DNA from: Flavobacteriaceae bacterium
GTDB taxonomy: Bacteria; Bacteroidota; Bacteroidia; Flavobacteriales; Flavobacteriaceae
Assembly (NCBI GenBank): GCA_017857815.1
Contig: JAFMCL010000011.1
Coordinates: forward strand, 1-64,000
Direction: 5' to 3'
DNA length: 64,000 nt
Position numbers and translations under genes: made by a program. The first letter of the stretch is position 1. Each line of letters opens with the position of its first letter. Below the pieces are notes generated by a model that saw only the letters and a program-made list of their open reading frames with translations, made no database searches and was not told the DNA's origin. This document shows, piece after piece, positions 8,732-19,077 of the stretch.

Positions 8732-9286
8732 TTATACCGTGAGTATTTCTTTCTCTTTGGCAGAAAATATTTGATCTACTTTATTAATAAAATTATCTGT
8801 TAATTCTTGGATATCAATTTCAGCATTATCTTGGAGGTCTTCTGAAGCATCAGATTTTTTAATTTCAGTGTTCCCATTCTTTCTCGCATTTCGAATTCCT
8901 ACTTTTGCGTTTTCAGCTTCAGTTTTCGCAAGCTTTACCAAATCCTTTCTTCTTTCTTCGGTTAAAGGTGGAACATTGATGATAATTGACTCTCCATTGT
9001 TCATTGGGTTAAATCCAATGTTTGCATGAAGAATTGCTTTTTCGATTTCAGAGAGTAATGTTTTTTCCCATGGCTGAATAGATAGAGTTCTCGCATCAGG
9101 AGTGTTTACATTAGCGACTTGGCTCAGAGGTGTAGCAGTTCCATAATAATCAACCATAATGCTTTTAAGCATAACGGGGTTTGCTTTTCCTGCTCTTATA
9201 TTGAGTAACTCTTTTTCTAAATGAAGAATGGAAGACTCCATACTTTCTTTTACAGTCTCAATGATGATTAGTATTTCTTCATTCAT
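8732..9286 (-). CDS. frr: Ribosome recycling factor
   Basis: Splits post-termination ribosomes together with EF-G. The 184 residues are the normal length, with the long helical segments, the LLNIRAGKANP region and the conserved VPPLTEERRKDLVKLAK segment. It follows pyrH by 14 bp, the classical pyrH-frr pair. Confidence 0.97.
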   Translation of the reverse strand: MNEEILIIIETVKESMESSILHLEKELLNIRAGKANPVMLKSIMVDYYGTATPLSQVANVNTPDARTLSIQPWEKTLLSEIEKAILHANIGFNPMNNGESIIINVPPLTEERRKDLVKLAKTEAENAKVGIRNARKNGNTEIKKSDASEDLQDNAEIDIQELTDNFINKVDQIFSAKEKEILTV

Positions 9287-9300
9287 TATTGATAATGATA

Positions 9301-10005
9301 TTAAATGACATGTGTTCCGATGTTTTCACCGTTTATTATTCTACTCAAATTGCCTTTTGTATTCATATCAAAAACAATAATAGGGAGATTGTTTTCTTGA
9401 CTGAGTGTGAAGGCTGTGGTATCCATTACTTTCAATCCTTTTTTTAATACTTCATCAAAAGAAAGAGAATCGAACTTAATCGCTTCTTTGTTTTTTTCTG
9501 GATCTTTATTGTATATTCCATCTACGCGGGTTCCTTTAAGGATAACATCAGCATTGATTTCTATTGCCCGAAGCACTGCTGCGGAGTCAGTTGTGAAATA
9601 TGGATTTCCTGTTCCTGATCCAAAAATGACAACTCTTCCTTTTTCCAAATGCCTTGTAGCTCTTCTCCTAATAAAAGGTTCAGCAATGGCTTCAATTCTA
9701 ATTGCGGTTTGTAATCGTGTTGGGACATCTGCATTTTCTAGAGCACTTTGAAGTGCAAGACCATTAATAACGGTGGCGAGCATTCCCATGTAATCTGCTT
9801 GTACCCGATCCATTCCTTTACTAGCTCCAGAAACCCCTCTAAAAATATTTCCACCACCAATTACAATAGCAATTTCAGTTCCTGTTTGTTGAATTTGCTT
9901 AATCTCCTCGGCATATTCCTTCATTCGAACTGGATCTATACCGTGGTTTTGATCTCCCATAAGCGCTTCACCGCTTAGCTTCAACAAGATTCTTTTGTAT
10001 TTCAT
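9301..10005 (-). CDS. pyrH: UMP kinase
   Basis: Phosphorylates UMP to UDP in pyrimidine nucleotide synthesis. The 234-residue amino-acid-kinase fold shows [10 protein letters not shown] (7-16), the nucleotide/phosphate loop GGGNIFRG (about 51-58) and [13 protein letters not shown] in the middle. ATG 10005; frr follows directly. A TATATTTG -7 box lies 29 bp upstream. Confidence 0.97.
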   Translation of the reverse strand: MKYKRILLKLSGEALMGDQNHGIDPVRMKEYAEEIKQIQQTGTEIAIVIGGGNIFRGVSGASKGMDRVQADYMGMLATVINGLALQSALENADVPTRLQTAIRIEAIAEPFIRRRATRHLEKGRVVIFGSGTGNPYFTTDSAAVLRAIEINADVILKGTRVDGIYNKDPEKNKEAIKFDSLSFDEVLKKGLKVMDTTAFTLSQENNLPIIVFDMNTKGNLSRIINGENIGTHVI

Positions 10006-10034
10006 GGATGGAAAAAATATTCGTGCTAATATAG

Positions 10035-10042
10035 CAAATATA
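10035..10042 (-). promoter_or_regulatory. -7 box (TATATTTG) upstream of pyrH
   Basis: Perfect TAnnTTTG on the minus strand in the 46-bp gap between nadC and pyrH. A TTTG that could serve as -33 lies about 27 bp further upstream, longer than the usual spacing, so the pair is uncertain. Confidence 0.45.
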
Positions 10043-10051
10043 GAGCGATTC

Positions 10052-10915
10052 TTATAATGCCTTTAAACTCAAATCAATATTTTTAGCAGAATGTGTCAAG
10101 GCACCCATCGAAAGGAAGTCCACTCCAGTTTCTGCGATTGGGACAAGATTTTCGGCAGTTATATTTCCAGAAGCTTCGGTAGGAAAACTTCCATCGATTA
10201 ATTTTATGCTTTTTATTAACTCCTTGAGATTCATGTTATCTAAAAGAATTCGTTTAATCCAAGGAAAATCAAGCGTCTCAGTAATCTCTTTTTGATTTCT
10301 TACTTCAACAATTACGGGAATATTTAGCATATTTTTTTCTAAATATGATTTTGTTTTTTCTAATGTTTTTTTCATTCCACCACAAAAATCAACATGATTA
10401 TCCTTGATCATGATGGCATCGAAAAGTCCCATTCTGTGGTTGTATCCTCCCCCGATGACAACTGCCCATTTTTCAGGATAGCGGAAGCCAGGGGTTGTCT
10501 TTCGGGTGTCCAAGATTTTACAATGGGTGTGTGCGATTTCGTCAGTTAAGTTCTTAGTTAATGAAGCAATTCCGCTCATTCGTTGCATGCAATTCAGCAC
10601 CAAACGTTCTGTAGCCAAAATAGATTTTGCTTTTCCTGTTACTGAGAAAACGATTTCTCCTTTTTCAAGTTCTGTTCCTTCTTTGAAGTATTTTTCAAGG
10701 GTTAGTTCGGGGTCAAATTCTTTAAAAATTTTCTCTGCCAATGAGATTCCAGCGATAACACAAGACTCTTTTACTAGCAAGTGAGCAGTTTCGGGTTTGT
10801 CTCCGTCCAAACAGGCACTGCTGCTGTGGTCACCAGTTTCAATGTCTTCCTGTAAGGATTGTTTTATGAAACGATCAATTTCGATACTGTATTTTGAATA
10901 GAAATTATCATGCAT
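10052..10915 (-). CDS. nadC: Nicotinate-nucleotide diphosphorylase (carboxylating)
   Basis: Quinolinate phosphoribosyltransferase, the third step of de novo NAD synthesis. I choose ATG 10915 (287 residues, [10 protein letters not shown]), which overlaps the nadB stop by 8 bp; the in-frame TTG at 10939 would add only nadB-overlapping residues. Visible family sequence includes the first-domain [11 protein letters not shown], the phosphoribosyl-binding [10 protein letters not shown] and [18 protein letters not shown], and the late ASGNITAEN. Last gene of nadA-nadB-nadC. Confidence 0.96.
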   Translation of the reverse strand: MHDNFYSKYSIEIDRFIKQSLQEDIETGDHSSSACLDGDKPETAHLLVKESCVIAGISLAEKIFKEFDPELTLEKYFKEGTELEKGEIVFSVTGKAKSILATERLVLNCMQRMSGIASLTKNLTDEIAHTHCKILDTRKTTPGFRYPEKWAVVIGGGYNHRMGLFDAIMIKDNHVDFCGGMKKTLEKTKSYLEKNMLNIPVIVEVRNQKEITETLDFPWIKRILLDNMNLKELIKSIKLIDGSFPTEASGNITAENLVPIAETGVDFLSMGALTHSAKNIDLSLKAL

Positions 10916-12461
10916 AATCGTGATTGTAAAATACGCCAACGTTAGCGTTGAGCTCTTGAGATTGTTTGATCATAAGATAAGCAACACTAACCATGTTTCT
11001 TAATTCACAAACCCCTAGCGTTAATTTGTTTTGCTTATAAATTTCTTGGGTTTCAAGAAATATTTTTTTAAGTCGAATTTCTGCTTCTAAAAGACCTTTA
11101 GATGTTTTGAAAATACCCACCTTGGTACTCATCACTTCCTGTAGTTCTTTTTTTAATTTACCAATAGCACTTATTTTTTCGTTGGAAATATAATGTTCCC
11201 CTTTCCATTCAGGAATTGCTTCATAAAAAGAATCAGTGGGGAGAATTTCTTTTAACTGCTTTAAAGAATCTAAAGCTGCACGATGAGAAAAAACCAAAGA
11301 TTCGAGCAGAGAATTGGAAGCCAATCTGTTGGCCCCATGAAGCCCAGTATGGCTGCATTCACCAATTGCATAGAGTCCCTTTAGTCCTGTTTCTCCATGT
11401 TCGTTAACTTCTAATCCGCCACAGAAATAATGTGCAGCAGGGATCACTGGTATGAAATCTTTTGGAGGATTAATTCCTACAGAATTACAGCTTTGTTGAA
11501 TCGTAGGAAAATGATTCTGAAATTCCTCTTCACTAATTGTACTACAATCAAGGTAAACAAAGTCATCTCCTGATTTTATGATTTCTTGTGCGATAGATCT
11601 TGCAACAATGTCTCGTGGAGCGAGTTCAGCATTTGAGTCATAATCAGGCATGAATCGCTTTCCGCTTTTCGTTATAAGTAGTGCACCTTCTCCACGAACT
11701 GCTTCTGAAATTAAAAACGTATTGTCTTTTATTTTAGGAAATAGGGCAGTAGGGTGAAATTGAACAAAAGGCAGTCCTTCGATTTTTACTTTGGCACGAT
11801 ATGCAGCGCCAAGACCATCACCAGTTGCATTCTTAGGGTTGGTGGTGTGGGAAAATAATTGCCCAGCACCCCCGGTAGAAAGAATGGTAATTTGAGCAGA
11901 AATCTTAATAATTTCTTGTTGGGTGTTTGAGATGACGTATGCGCCATAACAACGCTTGAAGTCACTCCCAGTGTGGTGATCCGTGATTAAATCAACCAAA
12001 GTGTGGTTCTCTAACAAAGTGATGTTTAGGAAAGTTTTTATTTTTTTAATTAAAGCTTGTTGTATTTCAAGCCCAGTCCGATCTTTATTATGGATGATTC
12101 TTTTTTCAGAATGTCCTCCTTCTTTTGTTAAATGAAGTGTGTTTTTATTCGTGTCAAAGTGCGTGCCCCATTCGATCAATTCTTGAACCCGATCGTGTCC
12201 TTCCTCAACAACAAATCGGACAACAGTTTCATTGCATTTCCCTGCCCCTGCAATTTGAGTATCAGAGATGTGTTTTTCGTAGGAATCATTTTTAAAATTA
12301 GAAACCACCGCAATTCCACCTTGTGCATACCGCGTGTTACTCTCCAACAGATTATTCTTCGAAATCATAACGATCCCTAATTCAGGATTTTTCTCTGCTA
12401 CCTTAATCGCATAGGTCAAGCCAGAAATTCCACTGCCGATAACGAGAACATCAGTAATCAT
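10908..12461 (-). CDS. nadB: L-aspartate oxidase
   Basis: FAD flavoprotein oxidising L-aspartate to iminoaspartate, the first step of de novo NAD synthesis. The 517 residues have the dinucleotide fold GSGISGLTYA (8-17), NTRYAQGGIAVV, the active-site stretch FVQFHPTALF and SEAVRGEGALL, GLHGANRLASNSLLESLVF near the end of the FAD domain, and a C-terminal helical domain. ATG 12461 is 4 bp after the nadA stop. Confidence 0.97.
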   Translation of the reverse strand: MITDVLVIGSGISGLTYAIKVAEKNPELGIVMISKNNLLESNTRYAQGGIAVVSNFKNDSYEKHISDTQIAGAGKCNETVVRFVVEEGHDRVQELIEWGTHFDTNKNTLHLTKEGGHSEKRIIHNKDRTGLEIQQALIKKIKTFLNITLLENHTLVDLITDHHTGSDFKRCYGAYVISNTQQEIIKISAQITILSTGGAGQLFSHTTNPKNATGDGLGAAYRAKVKIEGLPFVQFHPTALFPKIKDNTFLISEAVRGEGALLITKSGKRFMPDYDSNAELAPRDIVARSIAQEIIKSGDDFVYLDCSTISEEEFQNHFPTIQQSCNSVGINPPKDFIPVIPAAHYFCGGLEVNEHGETGLKGLYAIGECSHTGLHGANRLASNSLLESLVFSHRAALDSLKQLKEILPTDSFYEAIPEWKGEHYISNEKISAIGKLKKELQEVMSTKVGIFKTSKGLLEAEIRLKKIFLETQEIYKQNKLTLGVCELRNMVSVAYLMIKQSQELNANVGVFYNHDYA

Positions 12462-12465
12462 ATGC

Positions 12466-13461
12466 TTAACCTAAAGTCAACATTCGTGTGATGGGTAACT
12501 TTGCTTTGTCTATCAATTCTTGAGACAATATGACCTCAGGTTGTTCGTGTTCTAAACAAGAATAGAGTTTCTCAAGGGTATTGAGTTTCATAAATGCACA
12601 CTCACTACAAGCACAAGTTTCGTCTTCTACTGGCGCAGGAATAAATGTTTTTTCAGGGCAGCGTTTTTGCATTTCATGTAAAATTCCTGCTTCGGTTGCT
12701 ACGATAAACGAAGTTGCTTTATCTTCTTGAATATATTTTAATAATCCAGAAGTGCTCCCTACATAATGGGCAATATCCAAAACTTGAGATTCACTTTCAG
12801 GATGGGCGATAAACTTAGCCTTAGGATGCTCTTTGGCAAGTGCAACAATTCTATCGAATGAAAATGCCTCATGCACGATGCATGATCCGTCCCACAATAT
12901 CATGTCTCTCCCCGTTTCTTTTATCAGATAACGCCCTAGATTTTTGTCAGGTGCAAAAATGATAGTTTCACTTTTAGGGATCGATTCTATAATTCTTACG
13001 GCATTGCTAGACGTGCAAACAATAGTGCTCAATGCTTTTATTTCCGCCGAACAATTAATGTAGGTCACCACATGAGCATCTGGATGTTTTGAAATAAATT
13101 TTTCAAATTCATCTGGAGGACAGGAGTCGGCCAGCGAACAACCTGCTTTCAAGTCAGGGAGCAATACTTTTTTGTTAGGGTTGATTATTTTTGCAGTTTC
13201 TGCCATGAAGTGCACCCCCGCAAAAACGATAATGTCCGCAGCAACTTTTTCTGCAGCTTGGGCAAGAAAAAGACTGTCTCCGAGGTAATCAGCAAGTTCT
13301 TGAATTTCTGGTTCTTGATAATAATGCGCTAGAATTACTGCATTCTTTTCTTTTTTAAGACGATTTATTTCGGCAACCAAGTCAATATCTTTAGAAACAG
13401 ATAAATCTAAATAACCTTTTTTATGAAGACGTTCTTGAATTTCATCCGTAGTTAAATTCAT
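12466..13461 (-). CDS. nadA: Quinolinate synthase
   Basis: 4Fe-4S enzyme condensing iminoaspartate with dihydroxyacetone phosphate to quinolinate. 331 residues with the three-fold NadA repeat. The likely cluster ligands are visible in [22 protein letters not shown] and [38 protein letters not shown] near the N-terminus is typical of the family. First gene of the nadABC operon; ATG 13461. I found no clear promoter in the 62 bp upstream. Confidence 0.97.
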   Translation of the reverse strand: MNLTTDEIQERLHKKGYLDLSVSKDIDLVAEINRLKKEKNAVILAHYYQEPEIQELADYLGDSLFLAQAAEKVAADIIVFAGVHFMAETAKIINPNKKVLLPDLKAGCSLADSCPPDEFEKFISKHPDAHVVTYINCSAEIKALSTIVCTSSNAVRIIESIPKSETIIFAPDKNLGRYLIKETGRDMILWDGSCIVHEAFSFDRIVALAKEHPKAKFIAHPESESQVLDIAHYVGSTSGLLKYIQEDKATSFIVATEAGILHEMQKRCPEKTFIPAPVEDETCACSECAFMKLNTLEKLYSCLEHEQPEVILSQELIDKAKLPITRMLTLG

Positions 13462-13523
13462 GGAAAGCGTATGTTTTGGTAAAATTATTAAAAAACAAAG
13501 AATCTAAAGCTATTAAGTTGGGA

Positions 13524-14234
13524 TTATATTACTTCTAGTTCTGCTGTAATTTGTTCAATAGTATAAGCATCTTCAATACGATGCAAGCCAATAGCGGTTC
13601 TTCTTAAACTACTCAGATGAGCACCTGACCCTAAGGCTTTTCCATAATCATTGGCCAAAGACCTGATGTAGGTGCCTTTTGAGCATTTTACATAAAAATC
13701 TATTGTTGGTAGCTTAATTTTTGTTAGTTCAAAGGCTAAAATTTCAACCTGTCTCGAGTTAATCTTAATTTCTTCACCCTTTCTGGCATATTCATAGAGT
13801 CTTTTACCATCTTTCTTTATCGCTGAGAAAACTGGAGGATATTGATCAACTACTCCAGTAAATTGATTGATGACTTCCATTAGGGCATCGTCATCGAGGT
13901 GGTCTATTGGGAAGGTGCCGTCAATAGGAGTTTCAAGATCATAAGACGGGGTGGTGGCTCCCAACGTAAATGTTCCGGTGTATTGCTTCACCAGTGCTTG
14001 AATCTCAGAAATTTTCTTAGTCATTTTCCCAGTACACACCAACAAAAGACCTGTTGCTAATGGATCTAAAGTCCCTGCATGTCCCACTTTTAGCTTTTTT
14101 ATACCAAACTTGTTTTTTAACTCCCAACGAACTTTATTTACGACCTGAAAAGAAGTCCAATTTAGGGGTTTATCAATCAAAAGCAATTGTCCTTCGGTTA
14201 ATGAAGTTTCGTTAAGTTCTAATTTAGAATGCAT
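13524..14234 (-). CDS. truB: tRNA pseudouridine-55 synthase
   Basis: Makes pseudouridine 55 in the T loop of tRNAs. I choose ATG 14234 (236 residues), overlapping the uppP stop by 11 bp, rather than the in-frame GTG 14252. The catalytic motif GHAGTLDPLATGLLLV lies at 51-66 with the catalytic aspartate at 57. FSAIKKDGKRLYEYAR and CSKGTYIRSLANDYG are the other family signatures. Translationally coupled to uppP. Confidence 0.96.
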   Translation of the reverse strand: MHSKLELNETSLTEGQLLLIDKPLNWTSFQVVNKVRWELKNKFGIKKLKVGHAGTLDPLATGLLLVCTGKMTKKISEIQALVKQYTGTFTLGATTPSYDLETPIDGTFPIDHLDDDALMEVINQFTGVVDQYPPVFSAIKKDGKRLYEYARKGEEIKINSRQVEILAFELTKIKLPTIDFYVKCSKGTYIRSLANDYGKALGSGAHLSSLRRTAIGLHRIEDAYTIEQITAELEVI

Positions 14235-15012
14235 AGACAATGGAAATAACACCTACAACAATGCAGTAAAAGCTAAAGTATTTCAATTGGCTTTTCTTGA
14301 CGAGTGCAATCATCCATTTACAAGCAAAAACTCCAGTTATAAATGCTGCGATAAATCCAACCAAAAGGGAAAGAAAATCTGGAGACTGAGTAACAGAATC
14401 GATTTCTAAAAGACTTTTCGCCATGCTTCCAAAAATTAGAGGAATGACCATTAGAAAAGAAAATCTAGCCGCTCTTTCTCGATCAATTCCGAGCAAAACT
14501 GCCAAAGCAATCGTCGCACCACTTCTTGAAATCCCTGGAAGAATTGCAATCGCTTGTATGACTCCAATTAATAGTGCAGAAGGATAATTCAAGGGTTTGT
14601 TGTTTTTACCAATGCGATCTGCTTGAAATAATAAAAAGGCCGTGATAAGTAGCATAAAACCAACCAGCAAAAGGTTTCTGTCAAATAAACTTGCAATAAA
14701 ATCTTCAAAAAATAGTCCTACGATAACCGCAGGAATCATTGACAATATAATTTTAAGTGCAAAATATAAACTTTCACTTTTTTCAAATCGCAACAATTCT
14801 TTAAAAATAAAACCGATGTCTTTTCTAAAATAAAACAAAGTGCTCATTGCCGTAGCCGCATGAAGTGTTATGGTGATTAATAGGCTTTCTTTTGGCTGGT
14901 AGTCACTGTTAAAAATTTCTTTAAAAATCTCTAGATGACCACTTGAAGAAACCGGTAAGAACTCTGTGAGCCCTTGGATGATTCCAAGGATTAAGCTTTC
15001 AAATAAACTCAT
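14224..15012 (-). CDS. uppP: Undecaprenyl-diphosphate phosphatase
   Basis: Membrane phosphatase recycling undecaprenyl diphosphate for peptidoglycan and other glycans. The 262 residues have about eight membrane segments and both BacA signatures: LTEFLPVSSSGHL (15-27) and the second, inverted-repeat motif PGISRSGATIAL (about 160-171). It overlaps the DUF3098 gene by ATGA (4 bp) and truB by 11 bp. Confidence 0.97.
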   Translation of the reverse strand: MSLFESLILGIIQGLTEFLPVSSSGHLEIFKEIFNSDYQPKESLLITITLHAATAMSTLFYFRKDIGFIFKELLRFEKSESLYFALKIILSMIPAVIVGLFFEDFIASLFDRNLLLVGFMLLITAFLLFQADRIGKNNKPLNYPSALLIGVIQAIAILPGISRSGATIALAVLLGIDRERAARFSFLMVIPLIFGSMAKSLLEIDSVTQSPDFLSLLVGFIAAFITGVFACKWMIALVKKSQLKYFSFYCIVVGVISIVYAF

Positions 15013-15254
15013 TTACTTTTCTTTGGAGCTGTAAGTATGGCGTAGATTGCCATGGCAAATCCAATAAGGATGATAGTTGGCGCCAAACGAATCCTTCGGA
15101 AGTTAAATATTTCAGGGTTAAAAACATTTGGATCATCACTTCCTCCGCCTGACATTAAAATAAATCCGAGTGTGATTAACAGGATGGAAAACATCAAGAA
15201 TTTATAATTTCTTTTTCCAAACAATAATTGTTTTTTGGCTTTAATGTTACTCAT
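15009..15254 (-). CDS. DUF3098 family small membrane protein
   Basis: 81 residues with two membrane segments (about 18-36 and 58-76) joined by a Gly/Asp-rich loop (MSGGGSDDPNVFNPEIFN). The sequence and its place between ftsX and uppP fit DUF3098, a Bacteroidota family of unknown function. Position suggests a link with division or envelope synthesis; that is inference. Confidence 0.85.
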   Translation of the reverse strand: MSNIKAKKQLLFGKRNYKFLMFSILLITLGFILMSGGGSDDPNVFNPEIFNFRRIRLAPTIILIGFAMAIYAILTAPKKSK

Positions 15255-15263
15255 ATAATTGAT

Positions 15264-16142
15264 TTAATATACAGCATCAGATTTGAGATTAAGGTAGCGT
15301 TGCATTGCAAAAAAAGTACAAATTAGTGTAATCCCCAACCCTAAAAAGAAAACGCTAACAAAAATAAGAGCTGGTTCGAGGGGGTTGTTTAGAATCTGCA
15401 ATTCAGGAAAGCGTTTGTCCATTTCATAGACTACACCACTGAGTGCAAGCAGGGCCATTATGGAGCCAATAAAACTCATTAAAATGTTGGTCTTAATGAA
15501 TGGTTTTCTAATAAAACTTTTGGTGGCTCCCACCAATTGCATTGTTTTAATTATGAGTCGTTTGGAGTAGATCGAAAGCCGGATAGAACTGTTGATCAAC
15601 AAGACGGCAACCAAGACGAAAATAAGACTCGCGAAAAACATCCAATAAGTTATTTTCTTGATGTTTTCGTCTAATAATTCCAGTAAGGGTTGATCGTAAT
15701 TAACTTCATTGACGTAGTCATAATTCTCCAAATTTGTTTTAATTTTTTCTATTAAAGAAGGAGTGACATAGGCCGCTTTAAAATAGACATCGATGGAGTT
15801 AAGTAACGGATTGTAACCTAAAAACTCCATAAAATCCTCTCCAATTTCGTTTGCATGAACTGCCGAAGCTTCCTCTTTGGTAATGAAAATTGCTTTTTTA
15901 GTTGCGACTTCAAGACTTAAGGTTTTTTGTAATTGCTTAACTTCAATTTCTTTTGCAGAGTCTTTAAGATATACGGTCATTGCAATTTGTTCCTTAAAGT
16001 GGTCTGCAACTTTTTTAGAGTTAAGGAGTAATAAGCCTAAGATCCCAATTAAAAATAAAACCAAAGTGATGCTTAATACCACGGAAAAGTAACTCGAAAT
16101 CAGACGGCGTTTATAATATTTTTCTTCAGGTTTTTGTTTCAA
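15264..16142 (-). CDS. ftsX: Cell division protein FtsX
   Basis: Permease-like partner of FtsE, coupling division to cell-wall hydrolysis. Four membrane segments: one near the N-terminus after KRRLISSYFS, and three at the C-terminal end separated from it by a periplasmic domain (IAMTVYLKD... to about residue 170). The open frame runs back to a TTG at 16259 (331 residues), only 5 bp from the divergent leuS. I prefer TTG 16142, which gives 292 residues, about the family length. No in-frame ATG exists in this region, so the start is uncertain. Confidence 0.88.
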   Translation of the reverse strand: MKQKPEEKYYKRRLISSYFSVVLSITLVLFLIGILGLLLLNSKKVADHFKEQIAMTVYLKDSAKEIEVKQLQKTLSLEVATKKAIFITKEEASAVHANEIGEDFMEFLGYNPLLNSIDVYFKAAYVTPSLIEKIKTNLENYDYVNEVNYDQPLLELLDENIKKITYWMFFASLIFVLVAVLLINSSIRLSIYSKRLIIKTMQLVGATKSFIRKPFIKTNILMSFIGSIMALLALSGVVYEMDKRFPELQILNNPLEPALIFVSVFFLGLGITLICTFFAMQRYLNLKSDAVY

Positions 16143-16263
16143 AATATTCGGATATTTTAAGTAAAAATAGGAAACCCGTTTTAAAAAATAATGAAGGGAG
16201 ACATAAACTTTTTTCCTTTCATTCAATAAACGTATTTTTACGGCTTCAAAAACATGCAAGGTA

Positions 16264-19077
16264 GTGATATACGATTTTCAAAAAATTGAAAAAAAATGGC
16301 AAAATTTCTGGTCTGTTCAACAGACCTTTAAAGCTGAAAACCAAAGTGATAAACCTAAATATTATGTTTTAGACATGTTTCCTTATCCTTCCGGAGCAGG
16401 ATTGCATGTTGGACATCCACTGGGATATATCGCAAGTGATATAGTAGCACGATTTAAGCGACATAAGGGATTTAATGTGCTGCATCCTCAGGGATACGAT
16501 TCTTTTGGGCTCCCAGCTGAACAATATGCCATGCAAACTGGCCAACACCCAGCGAAAACTACTGCAACAAACATCAAACGCTATCGCAAACAACTCGATC
16601 GAATGGGATTTTCGTTTGATTGGAGTAGGGAAGTGCAGACTTCTAGCCCAGATTATTATCGGTGGACGCAATGGATTTTTTTATTGCTTTTTGATTCCTA
16701 TTATTGTTTAGACGACGATAAAGCTAAGCCGATAAGTAAATTGATTGCAAGTTTTGAAGCGGAAGGAAATATAAATATTAAAGCTAATTGCGATAATAAT
16801 ATTCCTGAATTTGGTGCCGACGAGTGGAATGCTATGGGAGCATTAGAAAAGGAGGAGGTTTTATTAAAATACAGATTAACTTATTTATCTGATACGGAAG
16901 TGAACTGGTGTCCAGCATTAGGGACAGTCCTTGCTAATGATGAAATCATAAATGGTGTTTCTGAACGTGGAGGTCACCCTGTTACGAAAAAGAAAATGAG
17001 ACAATGGAGCATGCGAATTGGCGCCTATGCCAATCGATTACTCGAAGGTTTAAACACATTAGATTGGTCAGATTCTTTAAAGGAAGTGCAGAGAAATTGG
17101 ATTGGAAAATCTATTGGAGCTTCTGTTTATTTCGATGTTAAAGGACATCAAGATCGACTTGAAGTTTTCACAACAAGACCCGATACTATTTTTGGTGTCA
17201 CTTTTATGACACTGGCTCCAGAGCATGAATTGGTTCAAAAAATAACAACTGCCGAGCAAAGAGGAGCCGTAGAAAATTATATCCTTGAGGCTGCTAAAAA
17301 GTCTGATCGAGAACGTCAATCAGAGGTGAAAAATATTAGTGGTGTTTTTACAGGAGCTTATGCCATTCACCCTTTTACCAAAGAAAAAGTTCAAATATGG
17401 ATTGGAGAGTATGTCTTAGCGGGCTATGGAACAGGAGCGGTTATGGCTGTTCCTTGCGGAGACCAGCGAGATTATGATTTTGCAAAACATTTTGACATAC
17501 CCATTATTAATATTTTCGATCAAATTGATATTTCGGAGGCTGCCTATACTGAAAAAGCCTCTGTTGGACTTATAAATTCAGATTTCTTAAATGGCCTTTC
17601 TTATAAGAAAGCAGTAAAAAGAAGCATTTATGCTTTGGAAGAATTAAATGCTGGAAAAGGAACTGTTAACTTTCGTCTGAGAGATGCTGTTTTTAGTCGT
17701 CAGAGATATTGGGGGGAACCCATTCCAATCTATTTTAAGTCTGGAATTCCATTTCCGCTTAAAGCAGAACATTTACCGCTTAAATTACCTAAAGTTGAGA
17801 AATATTTACCAACCGAAGACGGGAAGCCACCTTTGGGCAATGCAAAAGATTGGGCTTGGAACACTGTCTTAGAGAAAGTCGTTAGCTTAGACGAAATTGA
17901 TAATGAAACCATTTTTCCATTGGAATTAAACACCATGCCAGGTTGGGCAGGGAGTTCTTGGTACTTCATTCGCTATATGGATGCTCAAAATGAAGAGAGT
18001 TTTGTTGGAAATAGGGCCTTAAATTATTGGCAAGATGTCGACCTATACCTCGGAGGTGGCGAACATGCAACAGGACATTTGTTGTATTCTAGGTTTTGGC
18101 AAAAATTCCTTTATGATCGAGGTTATTTACCCGTAGAAGAATATGCTAAAAAATTGATCAATCAAGGGATGATTCTTGGGAATTCAGCCTTTATTTATCG
18201 TAAAAAAGGAACTCAAGATTTTATTTCAAAAGGTTTAATAAAAGGGCAAAAAGTCGAGCCCATTCATGTCGATGTGTCATTCGTTAATTTAAATAACGAA
18301 TTGGATATTGAAAAAGTTAAAGCATGGCAAAAAGATTTTGAACATTCCAACTTCATTCTTGAGGAAGGGAAATATATTGTAGGTAGAGAAGTTGAAAAAA
18401 TGTCCAAGTCGAAATACAATGTGGTCAATCCTGATGAAATATGTGAAACCTACGGAGCAGACACCTTGCGGATGTATGAAATGTTTTTAGGGCCCCTAGA
18501 ACAAGACAAGCCTTGGAATACTGCTGGAATAAGTGGTGTACATAATTTTCTAAAAAAAACGTGGCGTTTGTTTTATGATCAAGAAAAACTTATTGTTGAT
18601 AACAATAAGCCTTCGCCTGAAGCTTATAAGATTTTGCACCAAACCATAAAGAAGGTAACCGATGATATTGAGCGGTATTCTTTTAACACTTGCATCAGTA
18701 CTTTTATGATTTGCGTTAATGAATTGAGTGCTTTGAAATGCTCAAACCGTGAAATTCTAGCACCACTTATAGTTCTTCTCTCTCCTTTCGCCCCTCATTT
18801 CAGTGAGGAACTATGGTCAGTTTTGGGACACTCTAAAAGTATTGAATTCGAGCCGTTTCCTTTATTCGATCCCTACCATGTGACAGAAACAACCAAAGAT
18901 TATCCAGTTTCATTTAATGGAAAGATGCGATTTACTTTAAAGCTTTCATTAAGTCTAAGCATAGATGAAATTAAAGAGATAGTGATTAACGAGGAGAGAA
19001 CTCAAAACCAACTTCAAGGAAATCCTCCTAAAAAGATAATTGTAGTCCCAGGGAAAATAATAAATATAGTAATCTAA
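16264..19077 (+). CDS. leuS: Leucyl-tRNA synthetase
   Basis: Class Ia synthetase charging tRNA-Leu. 937 residues: HIGH-type motif HVGH at 48-51 in FPYPSGAGLHVGHPLGY, a large editing domain (about 280-480, with TTRPDTIFGVTFM), and KMSKS at 712-716. A Bacteroidota-type insertion near 155-200 separates the early catalytic segments. The start is GTG 16264 (MIYDFQKIEKKWQ), since the conserved YDF begins right after it. The promoter must lie within the upstream ftsX region. Confidence 0.97.
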   Translation: MIYDFQKIEKKWQNFWSVQQTFKAENQSDKPKYYVLDMFPYPSGAGLHVGHPLGYIASDIVARFKRHKGFNVLHPQGYDSFGLPAEQYAMQTGQHPAKTTATNIKRYRKQLDRMGFSFDWSREVQTSSPDYYRWTQWIFLLLFDSYYCLDDDKAKPISKLIASFEAEGNINIKANCDNNIPEFGADEWNAMGALEKEEVLLKYRLTYLSDTEVNWCPALGTVLANDEIINGVSERGGHPVTKKKMRQWSMRIGAYANRLLEGLNTLDWSDSLKEVQRNWIGKSIGASVYFDVKGHQDRLEVFTTRPDTIFGVTFMTLAPEHELVQKITTAEQRGAVENYILEAAKKSDRERQSEVKNISGVFTGAYAIHPFTKEKVQIWIGEYVLAGYGTGAVMAVPCGDQRDYDFAKHFDIPIINIFDQIDISEAAYTEKASVGLINSDFLNGLSYKKAVKRSIYALEELNAGKGTVNFRLRDAVFSRQRYWGEPIPIYFKSGIPFPLKAEHLPLKLPKVEKYLPTEDGKPPLGNAKDWAWNTVLEKVVSLDEIDNETIFPLELNTMPGWAGSSWYFIRYMDAQNEESFVGNRALNYWQDVDLYLGGGEHATGHLLYSRFWQKFLYDRGYLPVEEYAKKLINQGMILGNSAFIYRKKGTQDFISKGLIKGQKVEPIHVDVSFVNLNNELDIEKVKAWQKDFEHSNFILEEGKYIVGREVEKMSKSKYNVVNPDEICETYGADTLRMYEMFLGPLEQDKPWNTAGISGVHNFLKKTWRLFYDQEKLIVDNNKPSPEAYKILHQTIKKVTDDIERYSFNTCISTFMICVNELSALKCSNREILAPLIVLLSPFAPHFSEELWSVLGHSKSIEFEPFPLFDPYHVTETTKDYPVSFNGKMRFTLKLSLSLSIDEIKEIVINEERTQNQLQGNPPKKIIVVPGKIINIVI

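Noticed and set aside
10916-10939. Longer nadC start at TTG 10939
   Set aside because: It would only add residues overlapping nadB; ATG 10915 gives the family-typical start.
16143-16259. N-terminal extension of FtsX to TTG 16259
   Set aside because: It exceeds the usual FtsX length by about 39 residues and would leave 5 bp for the divergent leuS.
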